From Chloropicon primus (taxonomy: Eukaryota > Chlorophyta > Chloropicophyceae > Chloropicales > Chloropicaceae): 64,000 bases of DNA. How positions within the stretch are numbered: the stretch's first letter is position 1; every line of letters starts with the position of its first letter. The notes under the pieces were generated by a model. It saw nothing but the letters and a program-made list of their open reading frames with translations, ran no database searches and was not told the origin of the DNA. Positions 45,255 through 54,600 of this stretch are shown here, piece after piece. The DNA lies in the NCBI GenBank assembly GCA_023205875.1, contig CP060762.1, forward strand, positions 1 to 64,000, read 5' to 3'. Position numbers and translations under genes: made by a program.

Positions 45255-47756
45255 ATGGGAAGGTTTAGAACCCAGGGAGGAAGCCTGGGGTGTGGGAAAG
45301 TCCTACTCCTTCTAAACTTACTCCTACTCCTCCTGAACCTCGTCCATGGTTTCCAAATACAAGTCTCGGTGGGACAGGTGACGCCCACTTCTTGCAAGCA
45401 GCACAGGGAAGGGGTCCGATTCGCGATTCAAAAGATTAATGCGCTGAACGATGGACAAGGCTTTAGGATTGGTTACGGCCAGTCGGACTTCGTCAAGTTC
45501 GTCGATGACACGCAGGTTGTGGACGACACGGCCTTCACTGGGGCGAGCTACGACCCGGAGCACCAGAGAGTCTTGACCGACTTGGTGTCGAGTGGCGACA
45601 AAAGGTTCCTGGTGGGTTCGTGCTCGCAAAAGTCAGAGAACGAGAAGACCATCGCGAACAATGGACAGACGACCCTGCTTGCCCTCGTGGGACCGAACGC
45701 GTACTACGAGGATAAGCTGGATTATATTTTCGGGATGCATCTTTCGAGCTACACCTATACCGAGCCGAGTTTCAAGACCATGGCCTTTGAGGGTGCGAAG
45801 ACGGTGGCCATCGGAGGGAGGAAGCAGTCCTTGTTCTTCCAGACAACTTGCGCTCAGGGCGAGGCGTACCTCAAGAAGTACGGCATGCTCATGTCCATGC
45901 CCCGTAGGGAGTACGAGGCCTCTGGTGACGCCAGCCTCGTGAAGGATGAGGATTATCAGCGCAGATTGGCTAGGGACATGTGCACCTCGGGCGCTGAAGT
46001 GTACGTGGGTTGCGTGGGCTTCGATGAGGCCAAAGTTTGGCTCAAGACGTGGGAGGAGCTCGATTGCAAGCCCAAGGCGATTTGGTTGACTTGCACAGGG
46101 TGGGGCTGGAAGGGCGGCATGGGAACACAAGTTCGCGACGGTCAGTACGTCTTGGGAGCAGGCCAGTGGCACTCCGCGATGACCTACTCGGACCCAGTTG
46201 TGGGCAACGCCACCGACTTTGCTGCGGAGTTCGAGCCTCTCTACGGCTTTGAGCCCACTTACGACGCCGTGGCGGCCTACACAGCGGTTTACGTTTACAT
46301 GAAGGCGATCCAAAAGGCCTTCAGGGGCGACACGTTGAGTGGTGCAGGGACCGGGCTCATCAACACCAACTACGAGAAGATCAGGAGGACTCTGAGTTTC
46401 TTGATCGAGAGGGACACACTCTACGGCCCCGTGGAGTTCGACTTGGAGTACGGCAGGAACATCGGGAGGCAGCCCGCGAACATGCAGTTCTTGGGAGAGT
46501 ACAACGAGACGAACGATGCCATGGTCGACTATTGCGTCGCTCCCTCGGCCGTGGCCAACTCGAACCTCGTGTACCCAACGCCAAACTCCCAGACTTGCGG
46601 CAGTGGCACCAGGTACGTCTCAAACGCCGACCTTGTGGCCGGGGCAGGCAAGGAGAGATGCCTGCTGTGCGACAAGTGCCTGGGGTGCGAGAATAGATAC
46701 GAGGCGGTCGTTGGGTCGTGTGATTTCGAGGGGAAGCGAGAGGTGACTTATCGCTGGCCCGCCGACGTGGCGTACAGGTGCACTTTGACCGCCCAGCTTC
46801 CGGAACCCAAGTCGATTGACTGTGAGTACGCCCCAGAGGACTCCGGGTTCGCTCTGGGTGTGATCATCATCGATGCCGTGGGCATGGTCGTCAGCCTGGT
46901 TTGCATGGTCTTCATTTTGCTGAAGAGGGAACACACTACCATCAAGAGGTCTCAGCCCTTCTTCATGGTCAGCTTCCTGCTCGGTGCGGCGATCTGCAAC
47001 GCCGCGTCTCTGCCGTTCCTCGGGGCCGCGGACAACATCTCTTGCGCGATGCGGCCTTTGCTCATCTCAACGGGAACCGCTTTGATGCTCTCCGCCTTGA
47101 TCGTGAAGATGCTTCGAATCAAGAAGATCCTGACAATGGCAGACAAGCTCGTGGTGAAGGCGGTGACGGTGAAGGACTTGCTGCCAACCTTTTTGGCGAT
47201 CTACGGAGTAGCGTTGGGCATCTGGGTGGTTTGGGTGGCCATCGATGCCCCGGCGAAGACCTCCTACTTGAAGACCGTAGACCCGTACAATTTCCACAAG
47301 CAGTACGAGTGCTCCACCACGAGCGTCTTTGAGACTCTGCTGATTTTCTACGTGGGCGGCCTCCTGATCTACGCCTGCGTCCTGGCGTATCAGATCAGGC
47401 AGATGCCAGATGACCTTCAAGAGACAAAGCCCATGCTTTTCTCTGCCTACACCATCTTCCTGTTCTCGGCTTTTGGGATTCCCTTGCTCTTCCTGATCAA
47501 GGACGTTATGCTGAGAGTTCTGCTGATGAGCATCTTCATCAACGTCCCAGTGCTGGTTACCGTGTTTTGCCTTTGCCTGCCCAAGTTCCTCTCGGTGCTG
47601 GGGATCGAAATGGGGTCCGAGACCCCCACCGCGATCGCGACCATGCAAACCATGTACCAGACCAACAAGGTTTCGCCGAGTCAAAATACACCTCTACCAA
47701 TCATTTCTTCTGGCAACACTACTCAGGAAGGTGGCCACACGACAGAGTCCCCGTGA
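45255..47756 (+). CDS. Class C (GABA-B/glutamate-like) G-protein-coupled receptor
   Basis: A single exon of 833 residues starting MGRFRTQGGSLGCGKVLLLL, whose hydrophobic run ends near LVHGFQ as a signal peptide. Residues ~35-430 form a periplasmic-binding-type ligand domain (CKQHREGVRFAIQKINALND, FLVGSCSQKSENEKTIAN, YDAVAAYTAVYVYMKAI). A short Cys-rich region follows (CLLCDKCLGCENRY). Seven membrane spans occupy about 530-790, with class C features PFFMVSFLLGAAICN, CAMRPLLISTGTALMLSALI and KMLRIKKI. The tail is short and Ser/Thr-rich. The ligand cannot be told from sequence. It lies between SAP30BP and the CFAP47-like gene. Confidence 0.9.
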   Translation: MGRFRTQGGSLGCGKVLLLLNLLLLLLNLVHGFQIQVSVGQVTPTSCKQHREGVRFAIQKINALNDGQGFRIGYGQSDFVKFVDDTQVVDDTAFTGASYDPEHQRVLTDLVSSGDKRFLVGSCSQKSENEKTIANNGQTTLLALVGPNAYYEDKLDYIFGMHLSSYTYTEPSFKTMAFEGAKTVAIGGRKQSLFFQTTCAQGEAYLKKYGMLMSMPRREYEASGDASLVKDEDYQRRLARDMCTSGAEVYVGCVGFDEAKVWLKTWEELDCKPKAIWLTCTGWGWKGGMGTQVRDGQYVLGAGQWHSAMTYSDPVVGNATDFAAEFEPLYGFEPTYDAVAAYTAVYVYMKAIQKAFRGDTLSGAGTGLINTNYEKIRRTLSFLIERDTLYGPVEFDLEYGRNIGRQPANMQFLGEYNETNDAMVDYCVAPSAVANSNLVYPTPNSQTCGSGTRYVSNADLVAGAGKERCLLCDKCLGCENRYEAVVGSCDFEGKREVTYRWPADVAYRCTLTAQLPEPKSIDCEYAPEDSGFALGVIIIDAVGMVVSLVCMVFILLKREHTTIKRSQPFFMVSFLLGAAICNAASLPFLGAADNISCAMRPLLISTGTALMLSALIVKMLRIKKILTMADKLVVKAVTVKDLLPTFLAIYGVALGIWVVWVAIDAPAKTSYLKTVDPYNFHKQYECSTTSVFETLLIFYVGGLLIYACVLAYQIRQMPDDLQETKPMLFSAYTIFLFSAFGIPLLFLIKDVMLRVLLMSIFINVPVLVTVFCLCLPKFLSVLGIEMGSETPTAIATMQTMYQTNKVSPSQNTPLPIISSGNTTQEGGHTTESP

Positions 47757-48647
47757 TAGAAGAAGTGATGTAACAATAAGAACAAAGTAACGAGCACCAT
47801 ATGATGCTTCGTTGTCCAACTCGGTCATCAAATCGAGCCCCCCCATCACCAACCGTGCCCCGACCAGAGAGAGAAAGAAAGAGAGAAAGAGAGAGAGAGA
47901 AACAAGGAAACGTCGTTCAAGAGAGAGCGGATCGTGCAAGAGGACGTGACTTCTCCCCTCCTCCCGACATTGTCCCGATGAGATTGTCTCGATGAGATTG
48001 TCGTGTCCTGTCCTGTCCAAGGGATTTATTTCAGTGTACTCTCTTACACTGTACGCCATGTATGGTCTCCTCGTTTCGTTTTGAAAACCTTGAGGGATTC
48101 TTGGACATTGTTGACCAAGGCCAAGGCCAAGGCAGCGTACGAGGCCAAGACCGCGTCTTGGGCACGAGGAACGCCAACACAGGGGGTCAACAAGCTGACT
48201 CCACTCCACTGCAGGCTCAGACTCACGCTCAGCGCTCAGGCTGGCACTGCGCTCAAGGGGAGGGGGTCAACACGCTACGCTTTTGTGTGGAGGGGGGAGC
48301 TGGAGGCTGGAGGACAGAGGGGAGGACTCAAACGGCGGACCAAGGGAACGCAAGGAACAGGAGCACAGAGCGACTCAAGTGACGAAGGGTTTGGCTCCGG
48401 AAAGGAACCCAATTCGTCCAAGATTCGCATCTTGGTAAGGCTTGGAGAGACATGCGTCACAACTCTGGGACTCTGTGTGCCAATTGAGAAAGAGTTGCGT
48501 GAGGCGAGAGCCTAATTGACTTGACGCCACCTCACGGGGTTGTGACACTGGTTGGAGCCGAAGTGCAGAGAGTAGCAGAGACTAGACGAGAGAGAGAGAG
48601 AGAGAGAGAGGGACTAGACGAGAGACTAGAGGAGAGAGAGAGGCGCG
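47757..48647. other. 891-bp intergenic region
   Basis: Holds a TGTAA element at 47769-47773, a GAGA-rich run (47867-47905), two copies of CGATGAGATTGT near 47976 and 47990, GGCCAA repeats near 48114-48134 and an (AG)n run at 48590-48610 just before the CFAP47-like start. On the minus strand, 48044-48226 could be the last exon of a small membrane protein (hydrophobic AVLASYAALALALV, then basic end TKRGDHTWRTV), but it lacks an ATG. The plus-strand frames here are not convincing. Confidence 0.4.
47769..47773 (+). terminator. TGTAA poly(A)-signal-like element after the receptor
   Basis: TGTAA 13 bases after the receptor stop codon. Confidence 0.45.
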
Positions 48648-51600
48648 ATGCAGGTTCAAGTGTTTCCGCCAGAGGTGACGTTCCGGGCAGTGACGCCAGG
48701 CATAGTGCACTCGACCATTATAGCGATCAAGAACGTGGACACGAGGGCTCGCATCATTAAAGTGAGCCACCCGTCTTCCTCCGTGTTCAAGTTGAATGGG
48801 TATCAGACGAGTCTGAAGCTGGCTCCGGGACTGGAGACGGCTTTGGAGGTGAGCTTCCAGGCGGACGCCAGCGACAGGGACTACGAGGACGAGCTGCTTG
48901 TGGTGACGGAGACGGAGACCTTGAGCGTGCCCCTCAAGGCGTTCCAGCCTTTGCCCAAGCTCGTGGTGGAAGATGGTCCGAGGGTGGACCTCGGTGTCGT
49001 AGTCAAGGGCACTCCGGTCTCCAAGGAGTTGGTGGTCGCCAACGTAGGGGAGAGCGCTTTGACGTTCAACTTTAGGAAGGACTTCAACGATCAGCTCGAC
49101 ATCGAGCCAAAGGAGGGCGTGCTAGGCACAGGAAGCAAGATGACCCTGTCCGTGAAGTACGCCGCGGAGCAGCTCGGCATGTTTGCGGCTCCCCTAGAGA
49201 TTGAGTACAAGAGAAATGGTGGCAGCCAGGACGAGGAGGGGGAGGAGGAGAAGAGCGAGGCCAAGGGCGAGGACAAGGACTTGTCCTTCACGACGAAGTT
49301 CCAGATCACGGCCTCGGTGGTGAACCACCAGATTGAGCTGCTTACGACCAAGAGGAAGCCCCTCCCATCGCCCCTGGACCTGGGCACGAAGTACTACGGG
49401 GAAGTTGTGGTGATGAAGTGCCTTCTGGTCAACAACGGGCCGAACAGCGTCAAGTTCGGTTCCCACGTCGGTACGTCGACGGAAGTGAACACCTACATCA
49501 ACGACCAGGAGCAAGCGAATGACATTATGGCGTTGGGAGCCAAGCTGAAACCGCAAAGCATCTTTGCGCTTGAGCCCAAGAGGGGCACGATCCCGGCATA
49601 CAGCAAGATAGACGTGAAGCTGACCTTCCACCCGCAGAAGTCCTACGACATCAAGGGCTTCACCGCCACGCAGACGGCGGTGGGCAACTCCCTGGAGACG
49701 TTCGATTTCCTCTCCGTCATTCAGTTCGAGAGGCTTCCTTCTCACACGGTGTCCCTGCCTTTGCTGGGGAAGGCCACGACGCTTGCGGTGGACCTCCTGC
49801 CAAGCATGCTTCACTTCAACCCCATCGCGGTTCACGAGCACCAGGATGCCATGGTTCAGATCAAGAACTCGAACGAGCTTCTTCCTCTGGACTTCAAGGT
49901 CAGGAACACGCCCAACTTCAAGGCAAGTCCCTTGAGGGGGCTCCTTCAGCCCGGGGAGACCATGTCCCTCAAGGTTAGCTTTGCCCCGCGAACTCTTGGC
50001 AACCACCGGGAGAGGATTTCCATAGAGAGCGTCAACCACAAAGGTCTTGTGCTGTCCACGCAGCACCTTACTTTGGTGGGAAGGGCGAACGGGATCATCA
50101 ACAAGCAGCCGATGGTTGGGGGACCGGATGCCCTTCCTGATGACTTTAGAAAGAAGGAGCAGTTCGTGGAGCAAGACGGGGAGAGGAACGTGGTCGGCAC
50201 GCAAGAACTCATGACGAAGAGCAAGAAGAAGGACCTGGGAAGCAAGACGCCGCCCGCGAACAACTTGGACGTGACTGTGAAGAGAGAGAAGTACCAGTAC
50301 TACAAGATGTTCCTCAAGTCCGAAAGGCAGAAGAGGACCATGAAGACGAAGTACAACCAGGGCAAGCGCGACGATCCGGTTAACATGGGGATCAAGCAGG
50401 CCTCGGGTCTCAAGGAGCCCATTATCCCGCTTCCCGTGGCGGACGAGCCGCTGTGGTTGGACGAGAGGTACACCGGAACTAACGCGACGTATGTCCGTCC
50501 CAAGAACAGGAAGCCCCTTCCCGAGGAGCAGGCGAGGGCCTTGTCCATGCTTCTGAAGGACAAGCCAGAGAAGCAGACGCAGCTGAAGGAATGCTCGAGG
50601 GCCCTGCCTCTGTCAGATTTCGGAAAGCTTGCGGTCGGCCCCAGGAGGCTCGACTTCGGGACGATCACCGCCATGAGCAAGGAGGAGAGGTACCTGATCG
50701 TGACGAACGACCTCAACGCCCACGTCCAAGTGACTCTGCTCACGCATGACATCCCAAACCTTTCGGAGAGCCAGAGGCAGAACCAGATCATACCGCCGCG
50801 CACCACGGCGGCCTTTCCGATCACCCTCCACTGCACTGCAGCCCAGTCCTTCAAGCGGTCGGTTTCGTACTTGATCAACAACATTCACTTGTTCGAGTTT
50901 GACGTCGTCGCGGAAGTCGTGCCAGTGAGCCTCAACGTCAGCAAGGACAACCTGCTGTTCGAGATGAACCAGGAGCACTTCGGGGAGAAGATGGAAGAGG
51001 TCTTCACCTTGTCGAACCCAAACAACCACTTTGCTGAGTTCAGCTGGGAATGCAACAACAAGAACTTTTCGGTGACCCCCATGGAAGGCAGCATTGAGAA
51101 GAACTCGTCGACGAAAGTCTCGGTGCTCTGGCACCCCATCATGCAGTCGCCGAAGTCCAACTCTTTGGGGATCCACCAAGGCGAACTTGTGCTTAGCGTT
51201 GTGGGTGGCACGACCTTGAGGAAAAAAGTGATTCTGGAGGGGAGATTCCCCGACAGCAGGATCATCATCAAGGACAAGATGGTCGACTTCGGGATGGTCC
51301 CCATCGGCGTGCCTCAGCTGCGGCACCTACTCCTAAAGAACCAGGGGACGTCAGAGGGCTTCTTCAAGATCGACTGGCAGAGCAAGCTGGGAGAGACCCT
51401 CGAGAAGGATCTGAAGATGCAGGTCATCCCAGAGAGGGGGCATATTCCCGCGGGGGGCAGCGTCGATGTGGAAATCTGGACGAGCCCACAAAAGCCGATG
51501 AAGTTCCAAGTCGGGATACCGATTGTGACGAGCGGGAGCCGTCCGCTGACCATTCCGGTCACGGGAGAGTCGATGATTCCCGAGCTCGTTCTGGCCCAAG

Positions 51601-54600
51601 ATGAGTTTGACTTCAAGTCCATCTACATCGGCGGAGCCGGCAGGCTCCCGATGACCATCTGCAATCAGTCCATCATCTCCGCGTCCCTCATCGTGGATCT
51701 GGTGGAATACCCAGAGTTCTCCTTGGAGATAGACAGGGAAGACTGGAGCACGGATGATTACGACGAGTGCCCTCTAATCGTGGACGAGAAGCAGAAGTCT
51801 AATCCCCCCGGCGATAAGGCGAGGGGGTCTCGCTACAAGCTGACGGTCAAGGAAAACCACAAGCTCACGTTCAACTTCTGCTTCAGGCCAAAGAACGTGA
51901 ACAAGCACGCCTTTGAGCTGCCCATGGAGATCGCTGGTATGGCCGTGATCCCGGACCACATCAAGAGGGTTGTCGTGGCCGAGGGACTCAAGCCCCGTTT
52001 GGTCTTGTCGGAGGACGTCGTTGACTTCAAGACAAGGATTGTTATCAGAAACAACGCGATCAAGATACCTTACTCGCTGGAGTTCAAGCTGAAGAACAAC
52101 GACAAGAACGACGTGATTTGCAAGCTGGGTACCCCTGTTGGAAACATCAGCGCGACGTCGAGCCCGGTGTTCCAGTTCACGCCCATGGAGAGCGAAATCA
52201 AATCCGGGGAGGAGCTCCTGGTCCGAGCTTCCTTCCTGCCTAGGGAAAACAAGCAGTACAGAGCGATTTTGCCGATCTACCTTGACGGGAACGAGGAGAA
52301 GTCCTACGTCGACGTCGAGGTCTTTGGGGAAGGAAAGTTCCCCGGGCTGGTGTTCGACAGGCACGAGGTGGTCCTCCCTCCCGTTCCGATCGGGTTCAAG
52401 TCTCACGCCACGTTCAACATCCTGAACGACGGTTACGACAACCTCGAGCTGAGGTATCACCTCCCGACGGACACCGAGCGACTTCCGATCAAAATCGACT
52501 TTCCTGAGGGGAAGATGATCGGTATCGCAAAGGGAAGCTTGCCTGTGGAGGTGTCCCTTGATTCAGACGTGTCGATGTTCATGGCGTTCACGGGGAACAT
52601 AGAGTTCCTCGATGAGGATGGGCAGAGATACGTCATCGCCATATCAGGAACGGTGGACAACTCCATCATTACGACGTATGACTTCCTCAAGGCGAACGAG
52701 TCCGAGAGGGCGTTGGCGCTCACGGACAACAAGGGAAACTCTGTGGAGGCAGAGGGCGTGGAGAGGTGCAAGTACCTCGTGAATTTGGTGGAGAACGAGT
52801 ACGCTTTGCCGGAGCAGATTTTGATGGGCAGCAAGATCACCAAACCGAGTGCGCACATCTCGAGGTTCCTCGGCTCGATCACGCTGAAGGGCGTCTTCGG
52901 CGTGGACATTGTGAACGACTTGATCTCTTCCAAGGGCAGAGGAATCATTGATCTCATCGAGACCCTGAGCGGGAAGCAGGTGCCCGGGAAGATTAGCAAG
53001 CCGAGCTCCAACAGGAAGGAGCAGGCCCAGCAATACCTCAGCCAGTACGAGAAGATTCTGACCTTCCTTCGGTCTTACGGGGCTGCCCTGAATTTTGTGA
53101 AGCCTGAGTTTCTGCTTGACGTGGAGGACTACAAGAGGATCATCTCGGCCAGGGAAGTCTCGGGAAAGATCTCGAAGAACATCATGAAGGAGTGGGAGAA
53201 CATCGAGAAGCGCTTTGATGCGGTGAGCAGCTACTGCTGGACGGCCCTCACTTTCCAGGTGGTGAAAATTTTTGTGGTGTCTCGGGTGAGCCTCAAGTCC
53301 CTGAGGTCCCTCCCCATTGCGTCCGCCATTGAGATGGGAAAGAGCTACTTCACCAAGTCGAACGTGTATTCCGTTTCGGAGACGATTCTTCTCAAGTGGA
53401 TGACCGCGCACTTTTTCCAGGCTCTGCCGGGCGTGGCCACGTGCATCACGAACTTTGACCACGACCTCAGGAACGGCCTGGCCTTCTACAGCTTGCTGGT
53501 GGGATACTGGCCAAGCCTGGGCGGCTACTCCAAGTCCCTGAAGAAGAACCCAAGGGGCGATAACCAGGTTCGCGAGAACGCGGAACTGGTGATCAGGATG
53601 CTCCAGTCGCTGCAGCTGCCGTACGTGCTCCAACCGGAGGACATCCTGAACCCGGATCCGCGTGACATGCTGCTCTACGTGGTGTACCTGTACCAAACGC
53701 TGCCCCAGTTCATCCCCGTGTCGACCCTGGAGTTCAGCATGCTGCTGGGCGAGGAGAAGATCAAGAGCATCGAGCTGAAAAACCCTTCGAAGAAGACCAT
53801 TGCTTACATGGCGAGGCTCGAGGGCGACGCCAGCTTCCAGATAACTCACTCGAACATCCGCTTGGAACCGGGGGAGACGATTCAGATACCAGTGAAAGTG
53901 ACGCAGAGCATCGCGAAGCCTGTGTTCTCCAACCTGATTCTCGCGAGCAGAAGGGACGGCAATGCCTACGCCTCGACCCTTGTTTTCACCTTGAAGACGA
54001 GCGTGAGGACCCGCTCCCCGTTGAAGGTCATCGAGACGAAGACTCTGCTTTACAAGAACGTGATCCACGACTTTGAGGTGGAGAACCTGTTCAAGAGCAC
54101 CTGCGAGTTCAGGATCACGGTGCTGAACCAAAGCACCCCGAGGCAACAGAAATTCCCAGAGGCTTTTGGGTGCGACAAGAGCTCCGTGTCTCTCAGGTCC
54201 GGGGAGTCCGCCAGGCTGTCCCTTCACTTCTTGCCGTTTGTTCTGGAGAACCACTCCTGCTTGGTCTGCTTCGAGAGCGAGGAATATGGAGAATTCGTGT
54301 ACGAGGTGAGAGGGGAGGTGGGCCTCCCAGACCCACTGAACACGGTGAAGCTGCAAGCGATGTCGAACGAGTCCGTGGTCCAGGACGTGGCCGTCACTTT
54401 CAACAACCCGTTGATGGACAACGCGAGGAGGACCTACCTGGAGAAGCACCCGCTCGCCAGGCAGAAGGAGGTGGCGGAAAGGATCAGGAAGAACTTTTAC
54501 CTTGGGGATGAGATGCAGAAGAACGTGCTCAAGTACCACGTGCAGAACTCGAGCCACCTCATCTCGTGCCCGAAGACCATCTTGCTCAAGCAGGGCGTGG

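Noticed and set aside
48003-48515. A 170-codon plus-strand frame between the receptor and CFAP47-like genes
   Set aside because: Begins with GTG, has no conserved-looking segments, and lies in repeat-rich DNA.
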